From positions 3,246,199-3,310,198 of the forward strand of contig NZ_CP025999.1 of assembly GCF_003086695.1 (NCBI RefSeq): DNA of 64,000 bases. The letters are read 5' to 3'. A program made the position numbers and the translations under genes. The notes below the pieces were generated by a model. That model saw only the letters and a program-made list of their open reading frames with translations. It made no database searches and was not told where the DNA came from. Of the stretch, positions 30,078-37,901 are shown one piece after another. Source of the stretch: Stenotrophomonas sp. SAU14A_NAIMI4_8. Its GTDB lineage: Bacteria; Pseudomonadota; Gammaproteobacteria; Xanthomonadales; Xanthomonadaceae. Position 1 is the first letter of the stretch; every line of letters starts with the position of its first letter.

Positions 30078-30716
30078 ATGTCCACCACGACTGTTGCTTC
30101 CATCCGCGAAGAAATCGCCAGCGCCCTGACCCACGGGCTCGGCGCCGTATTCGCGTTGGCCGCCGGCGCCGTACTGATCACCCTGGCCGCCATCTACGGC
30201 GACGGCTGGCAGCTGGCCAGCGCCATCGTGTTCGGTATCGCCCTGCTGCTGCTGTACACCGCCTCCACGCTGTACCACGCCATCCAGCACCCCACGGCCA
30301 AGGGCCGCCTGAAGGTGTTCGACCACTGCGCGATCTACGTGCTGATCGCCGGCACGTATACCCCGTTCACCCTGATCGGCCTGCGCGGTCCCTGGGGCTG
30401 GGGGTTGTTCACGGCCATCTGGGCGCTGGCGCTGGGCGGGGTGGTGTTCAAGCTGTTCTACACCGGCCGCTTCAAGGCGCTGTCCACCGCCATCTACATC
30501 GCCATGGGCTGGCTGGTGATCGTGGCGATCAAGCCGATGTGGGCCTCCATCGACGGCAGCACCCTGGCCTGGCTGTTCGGTGGCGGCCTGTCGTACACCC
30601 TGGGCACCTACTTCTACCACCGCGAATCGATTCCCTATTCGCATGCGATCTGGCACCTGTTCGTGATCGGCGGCAGTGTCTGCCACTTCGTGGCCGTCAC
30701 CAGGCAGGTGCTGTAG
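30078..30716 (+). CDS. Hemolysin III / TrhA-type seven-helix membrane protein
   Basis: A 212-residue PAQR-like inner-membrane protein. Family histidines are visible in ITHGLG-like ALTHGLGAV, TASTLYHAIQH, and SHAIWHLFVIGGSVCHF, with IAGTYTPFTLI between. The frame is open upstream to 29916, but that part is repeat DNA, so I start at ATG 30078. E. coli YqfA/TrhA affects membrane energetics; toxin activity is not implied by the name. Confidence 0.92.
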   Translation: MSTTTVASIREEIASALTHGLGAVFALAAGAVLITLAAIYGDGWQLASAIVFGIALLLLYTASTLYHAIQHPTAKGRLKVFDHCAIYVLIAGTYTPFTLIGLRGPWGWGLFTAIWALALGGVVFKLFYTGRFKALSTAIYIAMGWLVIVAIKPMWASIDGSTLAWLFGGGLSYTLGTYFYHRESIPYSHAIWHLFVIGGSVCHFVAVTRQVL

Positions 30717-30798
30717 CCCAGCTGCACCGCGCTCCTGTGCACACCACGCACATGAGCGCTTCGCGCCCCGTCCACTCCGGTAGGGCAACGATGGCAGT

Positions 30799-32772
30799 GT
30801 GAATGCTGCCCCTTCCCCTGCGACGCCGCGCGCTTCGCGCTGGCGCCTCCGCCGCCCCGGCCGCCGGGGCCAGCGTTGGCTGGCCGCCCTGGTCTTCGTG
30901 CTGGCCGCGATCCTGGTCCTCATCGCCCTGTGGGACTGGAACTGGTTCAAGGGCCCGGTGGAGCGTGCCGTGCAGGCCCGTACCGGGCGCGCCCTGCATA
31001 TCGGCAACCTGGACGTGGACCTGGGGCGCGTCACCACCGTGCGCGCGGACACGATCTCGTTCGCCAATGCGACCTGGGCCAAACAGCCGAACATGGCCAG
31101 CGCCGACCGGGTGGAGATCGACGTGCGGGTCTGGCCGCTGCTGCGCGGCAGCGTGCAGCTGCCCGAGGTACGCCTGACCCGCCCCGACGTGCTGCTGCAG
31201 ACCGCGCCGCGTGAAGGCGAGGCCGGCAACTGGGATTTCCTCGGCGACAGCAGCGGTGGCACCACGCCGCAACTGAAACGCCTGTTCATCGACGACGGAC
31301 GCCTGCAGTTTTCCGATGCGCGCGGCCGCACCGATATCCGCCTGAACGTGCGCAGTGGCCAGCCGCGCCAGGGCGACGCCGCGCCGCCCCTGCGGGTGGC
31401 CGGCAAGGGCCGCTGGCAGGGCAATGCATTCACCCTCAGCGGCGGCACCGAATCGCCCCTGCAACTGACCGACAGCGCCCATCCGTTCCGCATCCACCTG
31501 GACGGCCGTGCCGGCGGCACCCATGCCGTGGCCAGCGGCACGCTGACCAATCCCTTCGCACTGCAGCTGTTCGACCTGCATTTCGCCCTCAGTGGCCAGG
31601 ACCTGGCCGACCTCTACCCGCTGCTGGGCATCGCCATTCCCCCATCGCCGCCGTATGCCCTGAACGGCCGCCTTAAGCGCGACCACAACGTGTGGCGCTA
31701 CGAGCGCTTCACCGGCAAGGTCGGCGACAGCGACCTGGGCGGCAACCTGCAGTTCGAAGTGGGCCGTGACCGGCCACGCCTGACCGCCACGCTGGAATCG
31801 CGCCGACTGGATTTCGATGATCTGGCCGGCTTCGTCGGCGCTCCGCCCAGGACCGGCAGCGGCGAGACCGCCAATGCCGAGCAGAAAGCCGAAGCAGCGC
31901 AGGTGGCGGCCAGCAGCCGTGTGCTGCCGGACACGCCGTACAACCTGGGCAAGCTGCGCGCGATGGACGCCGACGTGCGCTGGAAAGCGCACCGCATCAA
32001 TGCGCCCTCGCTGCCGCTGGACGACATGGACGCGCACCTGCTGCTGGACGACGGCGTGCTGCGCCTGGATCCCCTGAATTTCGGTGTGGCCGGTGGTGAT
32101 ATCCGCAGCACGATCCGCATGGATGCGCGGCAGCCGCAGATTGCCACCTCGCTGAAGGCCAGCGTTCGCGGCGTGCAGCTGGGGCAGCTGTTCCCCGATG
32201 CGAAGCTGGCCGAGCAGGCCAAGGGCGGCATCAGCGGACAGATCGACCTGAGCGGTCGCGGCAATTCGATCGCCGCGATGCTGGGTGGCAGCAGCGGCGA
32301 CGTGGGCGTGGCGATGGGCCGCGGCCACGTGGGCAACCTGGTGATGGAGCTGGCCGGGCTGGACATCACCGAATCGGTGAAGTTCCTGTTCACCGGTGAC
32401 CGGCAGATTCCCCTGCGCTGCGCCTTCGCCGATTTCGGCGTGCGCGATGGCGTGATGACCAGCCGCGCACTGGCGGTGGACACCACCGACACCATCGTCA
32501 TTGGCGAGGGAACGGTGAACCTGCGCGACGAATCGCTGGACCTGCTGCTGCGGCCACGGCCGAAGGACAAGAGCATCCTGGTACTGCGCTCGCCACTGCG
32601 CATCGGCGGCACCTTCAAGGACCCCTCGTTCCGCCCGGACTTCAAGGCGCTGGGCCTGCGCGGCGCAGTTGCCCTGGCGCTGGGCAGCATCGCCCCGCCG
32701 GCCGCGCTGCTGGCAACGATCGAGACCGGCCCGGGCAAGGACGCCAACTGCGGTGGGCAGTATGCGAAGTAA
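30799..32772 (+). CDS. AsmA-family protein
   Basis: A 657-residue envelope protein with one N-terminal membrane helix (LAALVFVLAAILVLIALWDW) and a long periplasmic beta-rich region. Typical AsmA wording is present: VERAVQARTGRALHIGNLDVDLG near the start, the repeated DDGRLQFSDARGR-type strands, and LDLLLRPRPKDKSILVLRSPLRIGG near the C-terminus. AsmA-like proteins are thought to move phospholipid to the outer membrane. The start is GTG 30799; no better ATG precedes it. It is convergent with the CBS gene across repeat cluster 2. Confidence 0.9.
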   Translation: MNAAPSPATPRASRWRLRRPGRRGQRWLAALVFVLAAILVLIALWDWNWFKGPVERAVQARTGRALHIGNLDVDLGRVTTVRADTISFANATWAKQPNMASADRVEIDVRVWPLLRGSVQLPEVRLTRPDVLLQTAPREGEAGNWDFLGDSSGGTTPQLKRLFIDDGRLQFSDARGRTDIRLNVRSGQPRQGDAAPPLRVAGKGRWQGNAFTLSGGTESPLQLTDSAHPFRIHLDGRAGGTHAVASGTLTNPFALQLFDLHFALSGQDLADLYPLLGIAIPPSPPYALNGRLKRDHNVWRYERFTGKVGDSDLGGNLQFEVGRDRPRLTATLESRRLDFDDLAGFVGAPPRTGSGETANAEQKAEAAQVAASSRVLPDTPYNLGKLRAMDADVRWKAHRINAPSLPLDDMDAHLLLDDGVLRLDPLNFGVAGGDIRSTIRMDARQPQIATSLKASVRGVQLGQLFPDAKLAEQAKGGISGQIDLSGRGNSIAAMLGGSSGDVGVAMGRGHVGNLVMELAGLDITESVKFLFTGDRQIPLRCAFADFGVRDGVMTSRALAVDTTDTIVIGEGTVNLRDESLDLLLRPRPKDKSILVLRSPLRIGGTFKDPSFRPDFKALGLRGAVALALGSIAPPAALLATIETGPGKDANCGGQYAK

Positions 32773-32810
32773 GAGCGGTTGTTCGCGGCGCCTCTATGGA
32801 TCTTGGTTTG

Positions 32811-32915
32811 AGTGGGGCGGGTGGGCCAGTCAGGACACGCCGTAAAACCCATCCATGGGGGCTCGTAGGCGCCATCCATGGCGCCTGCGGTCCTGCCTGG
32901 CCCACCCGCCCCACT
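32811..32915 (+). repeat. Long hairpin element C (cluster 2, forward)
   Basis: 26-bp arms at 32811-32836 and 32890-32915 with one mismatch. The core has CGCCGTAAAACCCATCC, GGGGCTC, then GTAG with GGCGCCATCCATGGCGCC. CGACAGTT follows the right arm. Confidence 0.87.
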
Positions 32916-33000
32916 CTCGACAGTTTCCTGCGCGCGGAACGAGAGCGGAAATTCAAGATCAAGATCAAGAGCTGTGCCAACCAAGGTTGGCACCTACCAG

Positions 33001-33093
33001 AAGCGGTTGGTCGGCGGAAGCGGATGGTCGGCAGCAGCGGTTGGTCGGCGGAAGCGGAGGACGGCAGAAGCGGTTGGTCGGCACTGAAATGCA
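33001..33093 (+). repeat. Degenerate tandem repeat of GCGGTTGGTCGGC units
   Basis: GCGGTTGGTCGGC occurs three times and related GCGG(A)TGGTCGGC / GAAGCGGAGGACGGC units fill the gaps. The period is irregular, about 18-40 bp. It lies between a SMAG and long hairpin D. Confidence 0.7.
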
Positions 33094-33116
33094 CCGCGCT
33101 CGCAGGAATGTGTCCT

Positions 33117-33221
33117 GAGGCGGAGGGCATGGCCGTGCAGGACCGTAGGCGCCAAGGACGGCGCCTACGAGCTACATGGACGTATTTACCGCGCGTCCTG
33201 CACGGCCATGCCCTCCGCCTC
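33117..33221 (-). repeat. Long hairpin element D (cluster 2, reverse)
   Basis: Perfect 27-bp arms at 33117-33143 and 33195-33221 (GAGGCGGAGGGCATGGCCG and so on). The core is inverted: GTAG, GGCGCCAAGGACGGCGCC, TACGAGC, then GGACGTATTTACCGCG. Its inner palindrome differs from that of C at the centre, while the outer stem stays complementary. Confidence 0.87.
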
Positions 33222-33322
33222 CCCACGCATCAGGAAGGCGCTGCTCTTGCGCTCTGGCTCTGGCTCTGGCTCTGGCTTCAAAGGCCGGGCCGGCGGGCTG
33301 CAAGCCCGCCAGCGGAAAAAAC

Positions 33323-33754
33323 TCACCCCGCCACGATGTACTGCTGCAGATGATCCAGCTCGCGCCGCTGCGCATCGATCACCGACTTCACCAGATCGCC
33401 GATGGAAATCACCCCCAGCACCTGCCCGCCTTCCACCACCGGCAGATGGCGGATGCGGTAATCGGTCACCAGCTGCAGGCAATGCTCCACCTGCTCACCC
33501 GGCGCCACGGTCACCACCTGCGCGGTCATGATTTCCGCCACCGCGGTATCGCGCGAGGAGCGGTCGCGCAGCACGATCTTGCGTGCGTAGTCGCGCTCGG
33601 AAAGGATGCCGACCAGGCGCGGGCCGTCCATCACCAGCACCGCACCGATGCCCTTTTCGGCCATCAGCCGGATCGCATCGATCACCGCGGCGCCAGGGGC
33701 CACCGCGTGCACTTCAGGGGACTTGCCGTCCAACAGTTGCCGTACCGACGTCAT
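33323..33754 (-). CDS. Two-CBS-domain protein
   Basis: A 143-residue cytoplasmic protein made of two CBS motifs: VIDAIRLMAEKGIGAVLVMD with GILSERDYARKIVL, and QLVTDYRIRHLPVVEGG with GVISIGDLVKSVID. CBS pairs bind adenosyl nucleotides such as AMP, ATP or SAM. Stand-alone versions like this are common and mostly uncharacterised. I start at ATG 33754 (MTSVRQLLDG), which overlaps the glycosyltransferase end by 41 bp, so the two are probably co-transcribed. Confidence 0.9.
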   Translation of the reverse strand: MTSVRQLLDGKSPEVHAVAPGAAVIDAIRLMAEKGIGAVLVMDGPRLVGILSERDYARKIVLRDRSSRDTAVAEIMTAQVVTVAPGEQVEHCLQLVTDYRIRHLPVVEGGQVLGVISIGDLVKSVIDAQRRELDHLQQYIVAG

Positions 33755-34733
33755 CTGCCTGCCCTCCCAGGGTGGGTTGCAGGGCCAATTCTGCCACGCC
33801 CGGTGCCAACCACGCGTCAACCAGGTACAGCGGCCGCTGCTTGGACTCTTCATACAGCCGGCCCAGGTACTCGCCGATCAGCCCCAGGGCGATCAACTGC
33901 ACCCCGCCCAGGAACAGGATCACCGCCATCATCGTCGGCCAGCCAGCCACACGGTCGCCGTACATCGCCGCCTTCACGATCACCCACAGGCCGAACACGA
34001 AGGCCACTGCCGCCGTCGCCAGCCCCAGATAGGTGGCCGCGCGCAGCGGCACCGTGGAGAAACTGGTGATGCCTTCCAGCGCGAAGTTCCACAGACGCCA
34101 GAGGCCGAACTTGCTGGTACCGGCCATCCGCGCGTGGCGGTGGTAGGGCACCGCCACCCGGCGGAACCCAACCCAGCTGAAAAGCCCCTTCATGAACCGA
34201 TGGCGTTCGCGCAGCTCGCGCAGCGCCTGCAGCGCGCGTGGCGACAGCAGGCGGAAATCCCCGGTATCGGCCGGAATCGGCGTGGGCGACAGGCGGCCGA
34301 TCACCCGATAGAACAATGCGGCGGTGGTGCGCTTGCTCCAGCTTTCGCCATCGCGCACCAGGCGGGTGCCATAGACGTTGTCGAAGCCTTCGCGCCAGCG
34401 CGCGACGAACTGCGGCACCAGTTCCGGCGGGTCCTGCCCGTCGGCGTCCAGGATCATCGCCGCGCCTTCGCGCACCTGATCCAGGCCGGCGGTCAGGGCA
34501 GCTTCCTTGCCGAAGTTGCGCGACAGGCGCAGTGCCGAAATCCGGGGGTCCACGGCGGCCAGGCTACTGATCACCGCCCAGGTCTCATCGCTGCTTCCGT
34601 CGTCCACGTACAGCACGTGACCGTCGATGTCGGCCAGGCCATCCAGCACCGCGCACAGGCGCGGATGCAGCTGCGGCAGCGCCAGCGCTTCGTTGTGGGC
34701 GGCGATGACGAATGTCAGGCGTTCACGATTCAT
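33714..34733 (-). CDS. Family 2 glycosyltransferase, polyprenyl-phosphate type
   Basis: A 339-residue membrane enzyme. GT2 landmarks are TFVIAAHNEALALP, VLYVDDGSSDET, LDADGQDPPE and the acceptor region FMKGLFSWVGFRR. Two C-terminal helices (TYLGLATAAVAFVFGLWVIV and MMAVILFLGGVQLIALGL) match the DPM1/GtrB/ArnC group that moves a sugar onto undecaprenyl phosphate. The sugar is unknown, and no arn or gtr partners are nearby. The frame is open to 35162; ATG 34733 gives the proper N-terminal strand. Confidence 0.88.
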   Translation of the reverse strand: MNRERLTFVIAAHNEALALPQLHPRLCAVLDGLADIDGHVLYVDDGSSDETWAVISSLAAVDPRISALRLSRNFGKEAALTAGLDQVREGAAMILDADGQDPPELVPQFVARWREGFDNVYGTRLVRDGESWSKRTTAALFYRVIGRLSPTPIPADTGDFRLLSPRALQALRELRERHRFMKGLFSWVGFRRVAVPYHRHARMAGTSKFGLWRLWNFALEGITSFSTVPLRAATYLGLATAAVAFVFGLWVIVKAAMYGDRVAGWPTMMAVILFLGGVQLIALGLIGEYLGRLYEESKQRPLYLVDAWLAPGVAELALQPTLGGQADDVGTATVGRQVP

Positions 34734-34831
34734 GCCCGGATTGTACGTTGCAGGCGCACCTGCGGCCCACCGCGCCAACGCTCCGGGCAAGGTGGATACC
34801 AGGCCGGGTTGCAGCGCGATGCGCCGCTGCC

Positions 34832-35575
34832 CTATTCCTGTAGGTACCCCGACCCGCCCAGCTGCCGGGCCTGGCGCTGGATCCATGCGGCACGCCGCTG
34901 CACGTACGGGCCCGGCTTGGCCGCGTTGTAACGGCGCGGCGCCGGCAGCACTGCCGCCAGGCGCGCACTCTCGGCCGGTCTGAGGCGCGCGGCATCCTTG
35001 CGCCAGAAGGTCTGCGCCGCCGCCTGCGCGCCGTAGACGCCGTCGCCGAACTCGGCAATGTTGGCGTACATCTCCAGAATGCGCTGCTTGGGCCAGAACG
35101 CTTCGATCAGCACCGTGTACCAGACCTCCAGGCCCTTGCGCACCCAGCTGCGGCCCTGCCACAGGAACAGGTTCTTGGCCACCTGCTGGCTGATCGTGCT
35201 GGCGCCACGCAGGCGCCCACCACGCGCGTTGTGGTCACGCGCCTTCTCGATGGCCTGCAGGTCGAAGCCATTGTGGTCGGAGAAGCGCTGGTCTTCGGCG
35301 GCCACCAGCGAAATGGGCAGGCTGGGGGCCATCTCGTCCAGGTCACGCCACTGGTAATGCAACCGGTAGGACCAGTCAGCCTGGCCCAGGGCTTCGCCAT
35401 AGCGCCACAGCATCACCGTGGACAGCGGCGGATCGATGAACCGCAGCACCAGCACCTGCAGGCAGCTGAACGCCACGAACAGCACCGGCAGCCACAGCAG
35501 CTGCCGCCAGCGCCAGCGCCGACGCTGCGCGACCGGGGCGGCCGCCACCTTGTCCTGCTCTCCCCCTGCCCCCAT
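34832..35575 (-). CDS. mtgA: Monofunctional biosynthetic peptidoglycan transglycosylase
   Basis: A 247-residue GT51 enzyme that polymerises lipid II without a transpeptidase domain. There is one N-terminal helix ([19 protein letters not shown]), then the catalytic motif [15 protein letters not shown] with its Glu, [21 protein letters not shown], and [21 protein letters not shown] prefer ATG 35575 because AGAAGGA precedes it and the only good -10 box (35612-35617) would place the transcript start just upstream. An in-frame start at 35623 lies above that promoter. Confidence 0.93.
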   Translation of the reverse strand: MGAGGEQDKVAAAPVAQRRRWRWRQLLWLPVLFVAFSCLQVLVLRFIDPPLSTVMLWRYGEALGQADWSYRLHYQWRDLDEMAPSLPISLVAAEDQRFSDHNGFDLQAIEKARDHNARGGRLRGASTISQQVAKNLFLWQGRSWVRKGLEVWYTVLIEAFWPKQRILEMYANIAEFGDGVYGAQAAAQTFWRKDAARLRPAESARLAAVLPAPRRYNAAKPGPYVQRRAAWIQRQARQLGGSGYLQE

Positions 35576-35611
35576 TACTGGTGCATCCTTCTTCTGTCCG
35601 GTTGTCGGCGC

Positions 35612-35617
35612 ATTATC
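35612..35617 (-). promoter_or_regulatory. -10 box of mtgA
   Basis: GATAAT on the minus strand gives a leader of about 30 nt to ATG 35575 and argues against the longer start at 35623. Confidence 0.45.
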
Positions 35618-35652
35618 CGGCAACCGCCCCTGTTTCCGCGCGATGTGAGCCG

Positions 35653-36546
35653 ATGACCGCCCAATCCGATTCCCTGATCCGTTTCCTGCTGCCCGACGCC
35701 GGCGTCCGCGGTGTCCACGTGCACCTGCACGCCACCTGGCAGAAGATCCTGTCCCACGCGGTCTACCCGGACAACGCCGCCGAACTGCTGGGCCAGGCCA
35801 GCGTCGCCTCGGCCTTGTTTACCGGCCACACCAAGGTCGATGGGCGTCTGTCGATCCAGCTGCGCAGCAATACCGCCCTGCGCGCCCTGTTCGCCGAATG
35901 CACCGCCGCCGGCACCCTGCGCGGCATCGCCCAGCTGGCCGACGGCGGCGACGCGCCGCGTGACCTGTCCACCCTGGGCGAGGGCGCGCTGCTGGCCATC
36001 ACCATCGAGAACCCGGGCCTGGACCCGCGCGAACCGCAGCGTTACCAGAGCCTGGTTGGCCTGAGCGCGGCCGAGCTGGACGAAGCCTTCGAGGACTACT
36101 TCCAGCAGTCCGAACAGCTGCCGACCCGCCTGCTGCTGGCCGCCGACCGCAATGGCGCCAGCGGCCTGCTGCTGCAGAAGCTGCCCGGCGACGAGGGCGA
36201 CGATGATGGCTGGGTGCGCACCAGTGCGCTGTTCGAGACCCTGGGCAAGGCCGAGCTGCTGGCGACCCCGGCCGACGACCTGCTGCACCGCCTGTTCCAC
36301 GAGGAAAAACCGGTGCTGGTGGGCGACAAGCCGCTGTCCTTCGCCTGCTCCTGCTCGCGCGAGCGGGTCGCGGCCATGCTCGAATCGCTGGGTGAAGAAG
36401 AAGCCCGCGCGGCCGCCGAGGACACCGGCGCGGTGGAAGTGCGATGCGAATTCTGCGGACAGGAGTATCACTTTCCGTTGACGGAGTTCGGCATACTGTT
36501 CCACGGTGCCGAGGGGAATGCACCGGCACCTGAACGGCTTCAGTAA
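35653..36546 (+). CDS. hslO: Redox-regulated chaperone Hsp33
   Basis: A 297-residue holdase chaperone activated by oxidation of its zinc site. The zinc cysteines are [10 protein letters not shown] and [13 protein letters not shown] (CxC and CxxC), placed at the C-terminus as in the family. The N-terminal domain includes [18 protein letters not shown]. Divergent from mtgA. A hairpin with a short T-run at 36615-36637 may end its transcript. Confidence 0.97.
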   Translation: MTAQSDSLIRFLLPDAGVRGVHVHLHATWQKILSHAVYPDNAAELLGQASVASALFTGHTKVDGRLSIQLRSNTALRALFAECTAAGTLRGIAQLADGGDAPRDLSTLGEGALLAITIENPGLDPREPQRYQSLVGLSAAELDEAFEDYFQQSEQLPTRLLLAADRNGASGLLLQKLPGDEGDDDGWVRTSALFETLGKAELLATPADDLLHRLFHEEKPVLVGDKPLSFACSCSRERVAAMLESLGEEEARAAAEDTGAVEVRCEFCGQEYHFPLTEFGILFHGAEGNAPAPERLQ

Positions 36547-36582
36547 AACAGACAGGTCTTGTGTTCTGGGGAGGATCAAGGC

Positions 36583-36611
36583 TTGTTAAGAATTCATAAA
36601 CACCCTAGGAT
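36583..36611 (+). promoter_or_regulatory. Promoter upstream of the exported protein gene at 36667
   Basis: TTGTTA (36583-36588) and TAGGAT (36606-36611) are 17 bp apart. Just downstream GTTCCCGC, CCCA, GCGGGAAC (36615-36634) forms a hairpin that would fall at the 5' end of the new transcript or end the hslO transcript. Confidence 0.5.
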
Positions 36612-36666
36612 CGAGTTCCCGCCCCAGCGGGAACTTTCGTCGTCCGCCCCTGTCTGAACTGGTCCG

Positions 36667-37524
36667 ATGCGTACCTTCCTGCGTCTACCGCTGGCCCTGC
36701 TGATCGCCCTTGGCGCGATCACGGGCGCGCATGCGCAGAGCAAGGACACCCGCACCGTCATTCCGGTCTGGAACAAGGGCAGCGGCAAGGTCGAAGCCCT
36801 GCTGTACCTGGAACCCACCGGCGAACAGGCCGCGGGCGCTCGCTGGCACTTCGGCCGCAACTCGCTGGATGCCGCCTTCGGTCTGTCCTCGGGCGACTCG
36901 CTGGGCCTGCTGTGCAACAGCAGCAGTGGCACCAGCATCAGCGGTCTGGCCAGCCATTGCATGCTGGCCAGCCTGGGCGATGAAGATGACGCGATCGGTG
37001 CCAACAACCGCCGCTTCACCGGCACCGCCGCACTCAACCGTGGCAGCAACCGCCTGGGCATCACCGCCGGTACCGGCCGTGAAACCCTGCCGGCATGGCT
37101 GGCCTCGCCGAACAAGACCCCTGCCCTGCGCGCCGAGCAGAACGATCTGACCGTGTTCGCCCAGCGCAACATCGGCCGCGAGGGCTTCGTCTCCATTGCC
37201 GGCACCTATGCCAAGGCCCGCCTTGTGCCGCTGGCCGACGCCGCACCGGCCATCGTCGACCGCTGGGACAGCAAGAGCCTGAGCCTGGGTGCCGGCTACG
37301 GCAATTTCAGCGGCAGCATCATCGGCCGCGTGGTCGATGTACCCGGCAAGCCGGGCAAGTGGGAAGGCTTGGGCATCGGCCTGACCTGGCGCACCCCGTG
37401 GTCGGGCCAGCTGACCGTCGGCGCGGAAAACGTCATCAGCCGCGGCAAGAATCCGTTCTCCCCGCGCAACGAAAGCAACGACGACGGCACCGTGCCGTAC
37501 GTGCGCTACGAGCAGGATCTCTGA
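36667..37524 (+). CDS. Exported protein of unknown function, possible small beta-barrel
   Basis: A 285-residue protein with a clear signal peptide (MRTFLRLPLALLIALGAITGAHAQ). The rest has alternating strand-like segments (GNFSGSIIGRVVDV, GLGIGLTWRTPWSGQLTVGAENV) suggesting a beta-barrel or outer-membrane-associated protein. It ends in RYEQDL rather than the terminal Phe typical of barrels. Two cysteines (CNSSSG and SHCML) could form a disulfide. I do not recognise the family. It has its own promoter and is followed by a strong terminator. Confidence 0.7.
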   Translation: MRTFLRLPLALLIALGAITGAHAQSKDTRTVIPVWNKGSGKVEALLYLEPTGEQAAGARWHFGRNSLDAAFGLSSGDSLGLLCNSSSGTSISGLASHCMLASLGDEDDAIGANNRRFTGTAALNRGSNRLGITAGTGRETLPAWLASPNKTPALRAEQNDLTVFAQRNIGREGFVSIAGTYAKARLVPLADAAPAIVDRWDSKSLSLGAGYGNFSGSIIGRVVDVPGKPGKWEGLGIGLTWRTPWSGQLTVGAENVISRGKNPFSPRNESNDDGTVPYVRYEQDL

Positions 37525-37560
37525 TTCCACTCCTGGCCGGTAATCCGGCCATGTCACGAC

Positions 37561-37590
37561 AAGGGCGCCTCGGGGCGCCCTTTTCTGTTT
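37561..37590 (+). terminator. Rho-independent terminator after the exported protein gene
   Basis: AAGGGCGCC, TCGG, GGCGCCCTT with a short T-rich tail (TTTTCTGTTT). Confidence 0.85.
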
Positions 37591-37901
37591 CCGCTCGCAT
37601 CGTGTCGCGCCTCTGCCGGGCACAGCGGTTACACAACGACACGTCGCGACATGCATCAATTGAAACTTTTTACGCCCCCACCGCCTGTCATAAACCGTCA
37701 GCGGTTGCGCAGTTAAACTTCAACCCATTGAAATAAAAAGACTTTCCTTGAATTCCGAGGAAAGTGAGACATGAATTAACACACCTTTAATTTTCCAACG
37801 AGGCTCGTTACTATCGGTTCAGCCTTGCGTTTTTGGGGCCCCTATTGGGTCCCGTCGCCAGGCACTACCCCAGCCAAGATTTCCTTGGAGAGAGAGAGCC
37901 A
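37591..37901. other. A+T-rich leader of the TonB receptor gene
   Basis: About 310 bp without a gene, much poorer in G+C than its neighbours (TTAAACTTCAACCC, AAATAAAAAGACTTTCC). A GACTTTCCTT / CCGAGGAAAGT inverted repeat is present near 37740-37770. It presumably holds the promoter and a long 5' leader; I cannot place a single convincing -35/-10 pair. Confidence 0.5.

Larger units (their letters stand above)
32811..33310. repeat. Composite repeat cluster 2
   Basis: It fills the convergent gap after the AsmA gene. Order: long hairpin C (32811-32915), an AAGATC-rich stretch, a reverse SMAG (32974-32997, GTGCCAACC type), a tandem repeat (33001-33093), long hairpin D in opposite orientation (33117-33221), GGCTCT hexamers (33251-33279), and a right border hairpin GGCGGGCT, GCA, AGCCCGCC (33292-33310) like those of cluster 1. 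No left border hairpin is seen. There is no gene in the roughly 550 bp. Confidence 0.82.

Noticed and set aside
32796..33353. 185-codon frame across repeat cluster 2
   Set aside because: It reads through long hairpins and tandem repeats; no start signal and no recognisable protein.
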